Notes: generated by a model from the sequence alone, not told the origin. Shown: positions 16,791-25,075, counted from the stretch's first letter. The stretch: DNA of 64,000 bases from Aliidongia sp035943795 (GCF_035943795.1 NZ_DASZBY010000116.1:38241-102240), one strand, 5' to 3'. Numbers and translations are program-made.

Positions 16791-16816
16791 GTATTCCATA
16801 TGAATACACTGTATTC
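16791..16816. promoter_or_regulatory. Candidate IclR operator
   Basis: GTATTC-catat-GAATAC is a perfect dyad (16791-16807), followed after three bases by a third half-site GTATTC (16811-16816). It lies immediately upstream of the chosen IclR start codon, in an AT-rich patch that also holds -10-like hexamers. Multiple 6-bp half-sites at a gene start suit autoregulation by an IclR tetramer. Confidence 0.55.
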
Positions 16817-16874
16817 TATTTATGTTGCGCCGTCGGAAAGTCTGCGTCAAGCCGGAAGATTTCGGGTTTCCGCA

Positions 16875-16900
16875 TGAAAAGCCCGGTCGGAACCGGGGCT
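16875..16900 (-). terminator. Intrinsic terminator of the TauD-SDR-binding protein operon
   Basis: On the minus strand AGCCCcGGT, a tccg loop and ACCGGGCT are followed by TTTTC, downstream of the binding-protein stop at 16944. A second perfect 17-nt palindrome (GGCCGGAC-c-GTCCGGCC, 16922-16938) sits just after that stop. Confidence 0.6.
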
Positions 16901-16943
16901 CCCTTCTTGGGCGAGATCGGCGGCCGGACCGTCCGGCCCTCGT

Positions 16944-17927
16944 TCAGGTCTGCAGATCCTTCGGCAGGAACTGCCGGTCGATGATCTTGTCCCACTCGAC
17001 CGGACCTTCCCACTGGCCCTGGCGGATCAGGCCGTTGACGACGTTCTCGACGCTCGGCTGGTCGATGTTGCCGCGGCTCCAGTATTTGAGGCCGGCAAGG
17101 TGACGCATGACCACGGTCGCGGCATCGGCCGGCAGGGTGTCGCCGTAGCGCTTGGACGTGATCTTCGCGGCCTCGTCCAGGTTGGCGTAGATGAAATCGA
17201 CCGCGTCGCGCCGGCCGGCGATGATGCCGCGCAGTTCCTCGGGATGCTGCTTCATGAAATCCTGGGTCGCGATGCCCACGTCCTGGGACATGCGCGGCAG
17301 GCCTTCCTGGGTGAAGACGACGCGGTATTTGCCGGACCGTTCGGTGAACAGCGGCTCCATGATGAACATGGAATCGAGCCCGCCATTCTCCATCGCCGAC
17401 AGGCCGGAGCCGATCTGGCCCACGGCGATCAGCTTCATTTGCCCGCCCATGCCGGCCGCTTCCTCGGCCATCTTCGCCAAGGTCTCGCTGGTCGATCGTG
17501 GCGAGCTGATGCCGACCTTCTTGCCGGCGAGGTCCTTGATCGACGTGATGCCGCTGTCGGGCATGGTCACCCAGACGATGTCCTCGCTGGTATTGACGCT
17601 GTCATGGACGATCCGCACGTCGATGCCGGCCTTGAAACCGGCCAGCACGCTGGCCGTGCCCATCTCGGCATAGCCCAAATTGGCGCCCAGCATGTTGCGC
17701 AGGCCCGTGCCGCCGCCGACCGACGTGATCACGCCGGTCACGTCGACGCCATGCTTGGCGTAGAGGCCCAGTTCCAGCGCGACCGCGATCGGCGCCATGG
17801 TCGGCAGCGATTTGTAATAGGGCGCCATGATTTCCAGGGAAAAGGCGGCCGAGGCGCGGCGGGAGAACATCACCCCGCCGATGGCACCCAGTCCCATGCC
17901 GATGACGCTGCGCCGCGTAAGGTCCAT
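16944..17927 (-). CDS. ABC transporter substrate-binding protein, NMT1/SsuA (NitT/TauT) type
   Basis: 327 aa with a Tat-type signal LTRRSVIGMGLGAIGGVMFS. The mature part begins SLEIMAPYYKSLPTMAPIAV and contains AKHGVDVTGVITSVGGGTGL, the ligand-domain pattern of nitrate/taurine/aromatic-type binding proteins. The start is set at MDLTRRS because AGGAGG lies 6 nt upstream; an ATG seven codons earlier would encode that ribosome-binding site inside the gene. No permease or ATPase adjoins it. The matching transporter genes are probably those at 25.1-27.4 kb. Confidence 0.87.
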   Translation of the reverse strand: MDLTRRSVIGMGLGAIGGVMFSRRASAAFSLEIMAPYYKSLPTMAPIAVALELGLYAKHGVDVTGVITSVGGGTGLRNMLGANLGYAEMGTASVLAGFKAGIDVRIVHDSVNTSEDIVWVTMPDSGITSIKDLAGKKVGISSPRSTSETLAKMAEEAAGMGGQMKLIAVGQIGSGLSAMENGGLDSMFIMEPLFTERSGKYRVVFTQEGLPRMSQDVGIATQDFMKQHPEELRGIIAGRRDAVDFIYANLDEAAKITSKRYGDTLPADAATVVMRHLAGLKYWSRGNIDQPSVENVVNGLIRQGQWEGPVEWDKIIDRQFLPKDLQT

Positions 17928-18007
17928 CTTTTCCTCCTGGTTGGCCATGCCGGCCTTCGTTATCGAGGGGGCGTCTTGCGCGCCCGTTCATGCCGACACG
18001 CATGCGA

Positions 18008-18811
18008 TCAGCCCCCTTGTGCGGGGTCGGCCCGCTTCGAGGAGGGGCGGACGCCGCCATATTGTGCCCAGGTCGAGGCGACCTGCCAGCCGGCATCCAC
18101 GATCAGGTTGATGCCGGTGATCGCCGACGCGCGCTCGGATGCCAGGAACTCGATCGCCTCGGCCACCTCGTTCGGCTCCACGGCGCGGCCGAGGGCGGTG
18201 AAATCGCCCGGATGGGCGGCATAGCGGCCGGACTCGATCCGCCGGGCCACCCGGGGCACCAGGGTCGATCCGGGCGAGATCGAATTGACCCGCACCCCGG
18301 ACCGGCCCCATTCCCCGGCCAATCCCTGGGTCAGGCTCAGCACCGCCGTCTTGCTGGACGCATAGGCATGGACCGGGAACGAGCCCAGTGCCGCGATCGA
18401 AGAGATGTTGACGATGCTGCCCCAACCCTGCTCGGCCATGCGCGTGCCGAACGCCCGGTTCGCCAGGTAGGTGCCGGTCAGGTTGATCCGGAGCGTGCGT
18501 TCCCACACCGCCATCGGCAATTGCGCCGGCGGCAGCACGTCCTGGAACACGGCGGCGGTGACCACGAGGGCCGTGACCGCTCCCAGCGTCTGCTCGATCT
18601 CGGCCGCGACCGCGTCGACCGCCTCGACATTGCCGATGTCCAGCGCGAAGCCATGGCCGGCCCACAGGCCTGCCACCCGGCTCGCTGCCTCGGCATCCTG
18701 GTCGCAGATCGCGATGCGCCAGCCGCGCTCCGCCATCAGGGCGGCCGTGGTCTCGCCGATGCCGTTGCCGCCGCCGATGATGACCGCGAGCCGATCCTGC
18801 CGTTCCGTCAT
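18008..18811 (-). CDS. Short-chain dehydrogenase/reductase
   Basis: 267 aa with the nucleotide-binding motif IGGGNGIGETTAALM near residue 12, the NISSIAALGSFPVHAYASSK block carrying catalytic Ser, Tyr and Lys, and a C-terminal SDR closing region (ASAITGINLIVDAGW). It oxidises or reduces an alcohol/ketone with NAD(P)(H). It lies between the TauD-type dioxygenase and the binding protein and is cotranscribed with them, so its substrate is probably a product of the dioxygenase step. Confidence 0.88.
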   Translation of the reverse strand: MTERQDRLAVIIGGGNGIGETTAALMAERGWRIAICDQDAEAASRVAGLWAGHGFALDIGNVEAVDAVAAEIEQTLGAVTALVVTAAVFQDVLPPAQLPMAVWERTLRINLTGTYLANRAFGTRMAEQGWGSIVNISSIAALGSFPVHAYASSKTAVLSLTQGLAGEWGRSGVRVNSISPGSTLVPRVARRIESGRYAAHPGDFTALGRAVEPNEVAEAIEFLASERASAITGINLIVDAGWQVASTWAQYGGVRPSSKRADPAQGG

Positions 18812-18833
18812 GATGCGCTCCGCGCCCGGGCGG

Positions 18834-19688
18834 TCATTGCGGCCGCGAGCCCTTGACCACGACGCGCATCAGCACGCGCCGGTATTTGCCCATTTCGTAG
18901 TTCGCGACGGCCCGATGCAGCAGGCAGCGATTGTCCCAGAACACCAGGTCGCCGTCCTTCCAGGCATGGCTGTAGACGAACCGGTCCGACGTCGCGTGAA
19001 CCAGCAGTTCCTCCAGCAGCGCACGCCCCTCGTCCTCCGGCATGCCCTCGATGTGCGAGCAATACATGCCGATGTAGAGGCTCTTGCGGCCGGTCTCGGG
19101 ATGGGTACGCACCAGCGGATGGACGATCGAAGGGGCCGCCGCGATGTCGTCCTCGCTCGCGGGTGCGCTGCCGGTATAGCGGCGCATGAACTCCAGGCTC
19201 TGGACGGCCTTCAAACCCTCGATCCGCCGCTTGGTCGCATCGGGCAGAGCATCGTAGGCCTTGGTCATGTCGGCGAATTGCGTGTCACCGCCGTTCGGCG
19301 GCAGCTCGACCGCATGCAGCATGGTCAGGAGTGCCGGCGTCTTCAGGAAGGATTTGTCGGTGTGCCAGAAATAGGTCGAGCTGAAGAACGGCTTCTCGAC
19401 CGGGTTGCCCGCATCGTCGAGGTTGGTGATGCGATGGACCGCATCCCAGCGCGATCCGTCTTCCTGCCGCACCTTGTGCTGTTCGACGTCGCCGAAGATC
19501 GACGCCAGATCATGGATGTTCTCCGGGCTCATGTGCTGGTCGCGGAACACCAGCACGTGATGGTCGAGAAAGGCCTGGCGCGTCTGCGCGATGATGGCGG
19601 GGGTCAGCGGCCGCGAGAGATCCTCGCCGACGATGGCGGCTCCCATGACCTCGGAAACCGGAGACAGGTTGAACTGCGCGGCCGACAT
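18834..19688 (-). CDS. TauD/TfdA family 2-oxoglutarate-dependent dioxygenase
   Basis: 284 aa with the iron-binding facial triad FWHTDKSF (His109, Asp111) and CLLHRAV (His258), and the 2-oxoglutarate-binding Arg in KYRRVLMRVV. The N-terminal block HHVLVFRDQHMSPENIHDLA is typical of the family. Members hydroxylate sulfonates, aryloxyalkanoates, carnitine-like or other acids, often releasing an aldehyde. The start is chosen at MSAAQF, behind GGGGAGGAACC. It is the first gene of the minus arm of the catabolic island; the substrate is unknown. Confidence 0.88.
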   Translation of the reverse strand: MSAAQFNLSPVSEVMGAAIVGEDLSRPLTPAIIAQTRQAFLDHHVLVFRDQHMSPENIHDLASIFGDVEQHKVRQEDGSRWDAVHRITNLDDAGNPVEKPFFSSTYFWHTDKSFLKTPALLTMLHAVELPPNGGDTQFADMTKAYDALPDATKRRIEGLKAVQSLEFMRRYTGSAPASEDDIAAAPSIVHPLVRTHPETGRKSLYIGMYCSHIEGMPEDEGRALLEELLVHATSDRFVYSHAWKDGDLVFWDNRCLLHRAVANYEMGKYRRVLMRVVVKGSRPQ

Positions 19689-19801
19689 GGTTCCTCCCCG
19701 CTTTTCGAGCGCCCAGGTGCGACCGTTCGAGCGGTCGGCATTCCTGAGTACGGGGCAGCGGGGCGGTCGTGCATAGCACATGTTTATTACCGTCCCAGGC
19801 A

Positions 19802-19844
19802 GAAATTGTCTGGGGCATGGTTCCCGGGCGCGCCAGACAATTTC
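19802..19844. repeat. 12-bp perfect inverted repeat in the divergent promoter region
   Basis: GAAATTGTCTGG (19802-19813) and CCAGACAATTTC (19833-19844) are exact reverse complements separated by 19 nt. There is no U-tract, and the element lies between divergent genes. It is more likely a two-site operator, or half-sites for a dimer of dimers, than a terminator. Confidence 0.6.
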
Positions 19845-19854
19845 GGCATTGGGT

Positions 19855-19878
19855 GGTGCAGAACGTGTCCTGGACGGG
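19855..19878 (+). repeat. 24-nt shared control element, copy 1
   Basis: GGTGCAGAA, C, then GTGTCCTGGACGGG. The same sequence with G at the variable position occurs at 24881-24904, in the same orientation and again upstream of a plus-strand operon (107 bp and 172 bp before the respective start codons). It is a candidate LysR-type binding site or common promoter element. Confidence 0.6.
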
Positions 19879-19984
19879 TCTGGACGGCTGCCGTCCTATG
19901 GGTCCGTCCGCCGGATCATGCGGGTCCGCGCAGAAGAAATCAGGAGGCCAGGGCCACGCGCCAGGCCCGGGGAGGAGTCCGCGA

Positions 19985-20986
19985 ATGGCTGGCATCGCCA
20001 CCGCTTCCTGCATCGACGTCCATGCCCATGTCCGCCTCGCCGCCACCGACGGCGCTGCGGGCATCCATGGGCCGGAAAACGGTATCGACGATCAGGGCCG
20101 CCCCTGGTACCGGGTCGGCAATTACAGGATCGTCGGCGTCAAGCACAAGAACAGCCCGTTCACCGACCCGGTGATCCGGCTGGAGCGCATGGCCAAGGCC
20201 GGCATCGATTTCCAGGTGCTGTCGCCGAGCCCGCTCACCTATTTCCACCACATCGACACCGCGTCCGCCCTGTCGTTCTGCCGTCGCTACAACGACGGCG
20301 TCGCGGCCCTGGTGCGCGAATATCCCGACAAGCTGGGTGGCCTTGCCGCCCTGCCGATGCAGGATCCGGTGGCCGCGAAAGACGAGTTGCAGCGCGCGGT
20401 CGGCGATCTGGGGCTTTGGGGTGCCGCGGTCGGCACGGAATTCGCCCTGCCGCTGCACAGCGAGCAGTTCGACCCGCTCTACGAGGCGTTCGTGGCGCTC
20501 GACGTGCCTTTATTCCTGCATCCGGCGCCGGCCGGCATCGACGGTCCGCCGGGCGATCCCAGCCTGAAGCGGTTCGACCTCGACGTGGTGGTCGGCTTTG
20601 CGGCGCAGGAGACCATCGCGGTCGCGACCCTGATCTTCGGCGGCGTGCTCGACCGTCATCCGAAGCTCGACGTCTGGATCAGCCATGGCGGCGGCAACGT
20701 CGCGTTCCAGGCGGGGCGCCTCGCCTGGGCCAGCCAGAAGCGCCCGTGGGCGACCGAGGCGATGAAGAAGGACGGCGCGTTCGAACAGGCGCTGACCCGG
20801 CTCTGGTACGACACGCACCTGAACGACGACCGGGCGCTGGCGCTGCTGACCCAGGTCGTCGGCCGGGACCGGCTGGTGTACGGCACCAATTTCGCCGGCT
20901 GGGACCAGCCGGACGACGGCGACCACGGTCCGGTCCCGCCGATCTGGGCGGATAACGCGCGCCGCCTGTTGCGCCGGAAGCGATGA
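19985..20986 (+). CDS. Amidohydrolase-2 (ACMSD-like) family protein
   Basis: 333 aa with the barrel metal motif DVHAHV (His13, His15), LFLHPAPAG (His179) and ISHGGGNVAF (His234). The position that normally holds the metal-binding/catalytic Asp in this decarboxylase/hydrolase family (GSD or GTD) reads YGTNFAGWD, with Asn302. Family members decarboxylate or hydrolyse aromatic and lactone acids. The start is chosen behind GGGGAGGAG. It is the first gene of the plus arm, and its stop overlaps the next start. A D-to-N change at this site may alter chemistry; the neighbouring D306 might compensate. Confidence 0.85.
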   Translation: MAGIATASCIDVHAHVRLAATDGAAGIHGPENGIDDQGRPWYRVGNYRIVGVKHKNSPFTDPVIRLERMAKAGIDFQVLSPSPLTYFHHIDTASALSFCRRYNDGVAALVREYPDKLGGLAALPMQDPVAAKDELQRAVGDLGLWGAAVGTEFALPLHSEQFDPLYEAFVALDVPLFLHPAPAGIDGPPGDPSLKRFDLDVVVGFAAQETIAVATLIFGGVLDRHPKLDVWISHGGGNVAFQAGRLAWASQKRPWATEAMKKDGAFEQALTRLWYDTHLNDDRALALLTQVVGRDRLVYGTNFAGWDQPDDGDHGPVPPIWADNARRLLRRKR

Positions 20987-21795
20987 ACCCGTTGTCGCTG
21001 TCCTACTACACGGTTCCCGAGCTCGATCCGCCGAAGACGGTCGATGTGGCGGCGGCCTGCGGCTGCGACCATGTCGGCCTGCGCCTATTGGGCGGGCAGC
21101 CGGACGGCGAGCAGCCGCCGGTCATGACGGACCCAGTCCTGCGCCGCATGACGCTCGGCCGACTGAAGGACACCGGCGTGACCGTGCTCGATGCCAATAC
21201 CGCGCGGCTGACCCCGGCGACCGTCGTTTCGAAGTTCCGTCCATTCTTCGAGGTCGCATCGGCCTTCGGCGCCCGCCATGCGCTCGCCACGGCCGACGAT
21301 CCCGATCGCAACCGCCTGTCGGACCGGTTGGCCGAACTCTGCGACCTCGCGGCCGAGCACGCCATGATGGTGCAGCTGGAATTCGTGCCGTGGATGGCCA
21401 TTGCCAGCGTCACGGACGCGGCCGATATGGTGCGTCGTGTCGGGCGGCCGAACCTGGGTATCGCCCTCGACGCACTGCATTTCGACCGGTCGGGCGGCCG
21501 GTTCGAAGAACTCGCCGACATGCCGCCGGCCTGGTTCGCCTATATGCATTTGTGCGACGCGCCCGCCGAATGGGCACCCGACAAGGCGGCGTTGCTGCAT
21601 ACCGCGGTCAAGGAGCGGCTGTTTCCGGGCGAAGGCGGCATCGATCTGGTCGGCCTGCTGCGCGCTCTGCCGGCGAACATTCCGCTGGCGCTGGAAATCC
21701 CGACCGAGACCCTGGCCCGCACCGTGCCGGCAAGGGAGCGCGTCGCCCGGGCGGTCGCGGCCGCCCGTCGGGTCGCCGCCGCCGCGCAGACTTGA
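20983..21795 (+). CDS. Sugar phosphate isomerase/epimerase-like TIM barrel (AP endonuclease 2 fold)
   Basis: 270 aa with the characteristic pattern of metal-binding barrel strands: MVQLEFVPWM, LGIALDALHFDRSG, FAYMHLCDAP and a closing IPLALEIPTE. Related proteins isomerise keto-sugars or act as inosose dehydratases. Its ATG overlaps the amidohydrolase stop (ATGA), so the two are coupled. In this island it probably isomerises or dehydrates an oxygenated intermediate. Confidence 0.82.
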   Translation: MNPLSLSYYTVPELDPPKTVDVAAACGCDHVGLRLLGGQPDGEQPPVMTDPVLRRMTLGRLKDTGVTVLDANTARLTPATVVSKFRPFFEVASAFGARHALATADDPDRNRLSDRLAELCDLAAEHAMMVQLEFVPWMAIASVTDAADMVRRVGRPNLGIALDALHFDRSGGRFEELADMPPAWFAYMHLCDAPAEWAPDKAALLHTAVKERLFPGEGGIDLVGLLRALPANIPLALEIPTETLARTVPARERVARAVAAARRVAAAAQT

Positions 21796-21820
21796 GGCTT
21801 GATAGGGGGAGGTCCCGGAA

Positions 21821-22396
21821 ATGAGTGGTCCCATCGCCGATCCGGTGGAAACCGGCCGTGCCGTCCGTGCCTGCGCCACCGCCGTCATCGAGGCGGTCCA
21901 GCGCTTCGGGAACGATCCGGACGCGATCAGCGCCGCGATCGACCCGGCGTTCCAGGCGCTGCTGGCGCGGTCCGACCTGCTGTCGATCGGCGTGCCGCGG
22001 CCGGGCAACCATGTCGCGATGTCCTGGTACCTCTATTACGACGGCGACCTGTCGCTGCTGATCTATCCGCTGGCCAAGGGCAAGGTCATCCCACCGCACG
22101 ACCACGGCAATTGGGAGAGCATGTTCGTCTATCGCGGTGCCGTGAAGCATACGGTCTACGAGCGGATCGACGATCGCTCCGTCGAGGGCCATGCCGATCT
22201 CAAGATCGTCGAGGATCGGGTCCTGAAGCCCGGCGATTCCTCGGTCATCGCCCCGCCGGCCGACATCCATACCTTCATGGCGATCGAGGACGACACCTAC
22301 GCCATCACCGTGGCGAGCGGCTTCTACAAGGAAGAGCGCTGCTATTTCCAGCCGGAGGCGAAGACGTTCTTCGTCAAGAACCCCAAGGCGGCCTGA
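21821..22396 (+). CDS. Cupin-domain metal-dependent protein (COG5553-like)
   Basis: 191 aa with cupin motif 1 PPHDHGNWESMFVYRG (His93, His95, Glu99) and motif 2 around PPADIHTF (His150). This gives a three-His/Glu metal site resembling thiol-dioxygenase-like cupins. The ribosome-binding site AGGGGGAGG is clear. It is cotranscribed with the amidohydrolase and barrel proteins. It could be a ring- or C-C-bond-cleaving dioxygenase or an isomerase; the sequence does not decide. Confidence 0.82.
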   Translation: MSGPIADPVETGRAVRACATAVIEAVQRFGNDPDAISAAIDPAFQALLARSDLLSIGVPRPGNHVAMSWYLYYDGDLSLLIYPLAKGKVIPPHDHGNWESMFVYRGAVKHTVYERIDDRSVEGHADLKIVEDRVLKPGDSSVIAPPADIHTFMAIEDDTYAITVASGFYKEERCYFQPEAKTFFVKNPKAA

Positions 22397-22414
22397 CGAC
22401 CCGAGGAACCATTC

Positions 22415-23188
22415 ATGAGCAGGATCGCACTGATAACCGGGGCCGGCGGCGGGTTGGGCGCAGCCATCGCCGGCCGGATGGCGGAAGACGGCTGCCGCGT
22501 CGTGCTGCTGGACAGCGATGCCGCGACCGTCGAGGCGCAGGCGCGCCGCATCCCGGGCGCGCTCGGCATCGCGGCCGACGTCACCGACGAGCATCGGATC
22601 GATGAAGCGGTCGCCGAGATCGTCGCCACCTTCGGTGACGCGCCGGATATCCTGGTCAACAATGCCGGCATCGTCCGGTTCGGCGATATCCTGGAGCAGA
22701 GCGTCGAGGACTTCCGCCGGGTGGTCGATGTCAATCTGGTCGGCACCTATATCGTCAGCCGGGCCGTCGGGCGGCGCATGGTCGCGCGCGGCAGCGGCGT
22801 CATCATCAACATCACGTCCCTGAACGCGTTGGCCCCCAGCCCGGATGCCGGTGCCTATCCGGCATCCAAGGCGGCGCTGGTCACCCTGACTCAGCATCTG
22901 GCGCTGTCGCTCGGGCCCCGCGGCGTACGGGTCAATGCGGTCGGGCCGGGCTTCATCGATGCCGGCATGTCGGCACCGATCTACGCCGATCCTGCCGTCC
23001 GCGAGACCCGGGGTTCGACGGTGCCGGCCGGCGGCATCGGCACGGCGGGCGACGTGGCCGACGCCGTGCTGTTCCTGGCGTCGGACAAGGCGCGCTACAT
23101 CATGGGCCAGCACCTGATGGTCGATGGCGGCGTCTCGTTCAGCCTGAAACTGCAGATGCCGCGCAAGGCGCCGACGGTCCGCGCCTAG
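22415..23188 (+). CDS. Short-chain dehydrogenase/reductase
   Basis: 257 aa with TGAGGGLGAAIAGRM at the cofactor site, DILVNNAGIVRFGD, catalytic Ser in NITSLNALAPSPDAGAYPAS (Tyr and Lys follow as AYPASK), and a C-terminal MGQHLMVDGGVSF. It is the NAD(P)-dependent dehydrogenase of the plus arm. The Shine-Dalgarno sequence GAGGAACC lies before the ATG. It pairs functionally with the SDR at 18.0 kb at the other end of the island. Confidence 0.9.
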   Translation: MSRIALITGAGGGLGAAIAGRMAEDGCRVVLLDSDAATVEAQARRIPGALGIAADVTDEHRIDEAVAEIVATFGDAPDILVNNAGIVRFGDILEQSVEDFRRVVDVNLVGTYIVSRAVGRRMVARGSGVIINITSLNALAPSPDAGAYPASKAALVTLTQHLALSLGPRGVRVNAVGPGFIDAGMSAPIYADPAVRETRGSTVPAGGIGTAGDVADAVLFLASDKARYIMGQHLMVDGGVSFSLKLQMPRKAPTVRA

Positions 23189-23190
23189 CC

Positions 23191-23865
23191 ATGCGCAACC
23201 TGATCCTGACCGGCGGCATCGGCCACCCCTTCGCCGACGCCTCGGCCGCGCTCGCCGACATCCTGGCGGCGGACGGCATCGTCTCGACCGTCACCGAGGA
23301 TATCGAGCAGGGGCTGGCCGGGCTCGATGGGTTCGACCTGGTCACGGTCTATGCGCTGCGCTGGCGTATGCTGATCGGCGAGAAATATGCACCCCATCGC
23401 GAGCAATGGGCATTCAGCCTGTCCGATGCGGGACGGCAGGCCCTGACCCGCTTCGTCGAGGCCGGCGGTGGCCTGCTGGCGCTCCATACCGCGGTGATCT
23501 GCTTCGACGATTGGCCAGGCTGGCACCGCCTGCTCGGCGCCGAATGGATCTGGGGCCGCTCCGCCCATCCACCGTTCGGGCCCGTCGCGGTCGATCCGAC
23601 CGGAAAGGCCCACGCGGTAGCCGAGGGCGTCGTGTCGTTCGAACTGCGCGACGAGGTCTATGGCAATCTCGACATGGATGAAGACGTCGAGCCGCTGCTG
23701 ACCGCCGATGCCGGTGCCGGGTCCTGGCCGGTTGCCTGGACGCGCCGGGCCGGGCAGGGCCGAGTCGTGGTCGATCTCTTGGGCCACGACCGGGCGTCGC
23801 TCGAGCAGCCGATGCACCGGCGCCTGCTTCGCCAGGGCGCGCGCTGGGCCGCCGAGGCGCTCTGA
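23191..23865 (+). CDS. ThuA-like domain protein
   Basis: 224 aa resembling the trehalose-utilisation ThuA family (class I glutamine-amidotransferase-like fold). It begins MRNLILTGGIGHPFADASAA, has GGGLLALHTAVICFDDWPGW in the middle and ends VVDLLGHDRASLEQPMHRRLLRQG. The family often accompanies sugar or cyclitol catabolism and its biochemical role is poorly defined. It follows the SDR stop by two bases and its own stop abuts the end of the convergent LysR gene. Confidence 0.78.
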   Translation: MRNLILTGGIGHPFADASAALADILAADGIVSTVTEDIEQGLAGLDGFDLVTVYALRWRMLIGEKYAPHREQWAFSLSDAGRQALTRFVEAGGGLLALHTAVICFDDWPGWHRLLGAEWIWGRSAHPPFGPVAVDPTGKAHAVAEGVVSFELRDEVYGNLDMDEDVEPLLTADAGAGSWPVAWTRRAGQGRVVVDLLGHDRASLEQPMHRRLLRQGARWAAEAL

Positions 23866-24792
23866 TCAGCCGGCGACCGGCTCGAATGTCGGCTGCTCTG
23901 CGCACAGCTCGTGCAGCAGGCCTTTGATCACGCCGGCGATGCCGTTCACGGCATCGGGCGGTTCGCCGGTCTTGGGCCGGATCAGGTACAGCGTTCGCCA
24001 GAGCGAGGGCTCGACGATCTTGCGCACCTTCAGGGTCCCGGCCTCGACCTCGGTCGCGACGGCCGATGCCGGCAGGATGCCGCAGGCCAGGCCGCGGGCG
24101 ATGACCGCCTTCATCGCCGGCATGGAATTGATCGGGAAGGTGATGCGCGGTGACAGGCCGGCGGCATTCATCTCGTCCTCGATCAGCCGGCGCAGCACGT
24201 CGCGCCCGCTCGGCATGGTCAGCTCCACGTCGGCCAGGTCGCGCAGGCGGATCGGCTCGACCAGGTCGTACGGCGATCCGGTGCTCGTCACCAGGTCCAG
24301 GATCTCGCGCAGCAGCGGCTCCTGGGTATAGGCGTGATTGGGCGGAGCGTTGTAGATCAGGCCCAGGTCGAGCTCGCCCGCTTCGATCTGGTCGTTCAGC
24401 ACGTGGCTCAGTTCCTCGACCACGGTCACGGTCACGCGCGGCATGGTCGCGCGCAGCTTTTCCAGCAGCCGCGTCGCCAGGATCGACGACAGGCTCGGCG
24501 AGATGCCGAGCGTGATGAGCTGCGGGGAGCCCTCGACCTGCTCCCGCAAGGTCCGTTTCAGGTCCTGCAGGCGGCGCAGGATGAATTTCGCTTCGGTAAG
24601 AAAGGTCAGCCCGGCGGCGGTCGGCGTGGTGCCCAGGATGTTGCGGTCGAGCAGCTGCACGCCGAACTCGCGCTCCAGCGCCTTGATCTGGATGCCGAGT
24701 GCCGGTTGCGCGATGTTCAGGGTCGCCGCGGCCTTGGTAATGCTGCCGAGTTCGCAAACCCGGATGAAGCATTCCAGCTGACGACTGCGCAT
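23866..24792 (-). CDS. LysR-family regulator of the catabolic island
   Basis: 308 aa starting MRSRQLECFIRVCELGSITK, with a standard LysR helix-turn-helix (AAATLNIAQPALGIQIKALE) and effector domain. The frame is open far upstream, but this ATG is the family-typical start, with AAGGAG before it. It is divergent from the ABC ATPase gene and convergent with the ThuA-like gene. The repeated 24-nt element lies in its own upstream region and in the 19.8-kb divergent region. It is therefore the best candidate regulator of both arms and the transporter. Confidence 0.88.
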   Translation of the reverse strand: MRSRQLECFIRVCELGSITKAAATLNIAQPALGIQIKALEREFGVQLLDRNILGTTPTAAGLTFLTEAKFILRRLQDLKRTLREQVEGSPQLITLGISPSLSSILATRLLEKLRATMPRVTVTVVEELSHVLNDQIEAGELDLGLIYNAPPNHAYTQEPLLREILDLVTSTGSPYDLVEPIRLRDLADVELTMPSGRDVLRRLIEDEMNAAGLSPRITFPINSMPAMKAVIARGLACGILPASAVATEVEAGTLKVRKIVEPSLWRTLYLIRPKTGEPPDAVNGIAGVIKGLLHELCAEQPTFEPVAG

Positions 24793-25075
24793 GCGGCGAC
24801 GCTCCTTTCGACCGGTTCCGATGCTCGTTCCGCAGGCTGACGAGCGGGGCGCCGCCGGGCAAGCTAAAATTATATAGGGGGGTGCAGAAGGTGTCCTGGA
24901 CGGGGTGCCGTGCGTCCCGCAGGGTCGTGGGAGAAAGCAGCGAGCCGCGGCAACAAGCTGCGGCCGGATCGGCCGTCTCTCGTCGGAGACCGCGCCGGCC
25001 GAGCGCGACGAGGGCGGAAATGCGCGACGGTTCGAAATTCCGGATCCAAACCGCGCCCCCATCCGGGGCATGCCG
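24793..25075. other. 283-bp divergent region upstream of LysR and ABC ATPase
   Basis: It holds copy 2 of the 24-nt element (24881-24904), preceded by an AT-rich -10-like stretch aaaattatatagg (24867-24879). No gene of its own is supported. Confidence 0.55.
24881..24904 (+). repeat. 24-nt shared control element, copy 2
   Basis: GGTGCAGAA, G, then GTGTCCTGGACGGG: 23 of 24 bases identical to 19855-19878 and in the same orientation. It lies 89 bp upstream of the LysR start and 172 bp upstream of the ATPase start. Confidence 0.6.

Larger units (their letters stand above)
19689..19984. other. 296-bp divergent control region
   Basis: This stretch separates the TauD operon from the amidohydrolase operon. 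It holds a 12-bp perfect inverted repeat and a 24-nt sequence repeated at 24.88 kb. It has no credible reading frame of its own. Confidence 0.6.
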
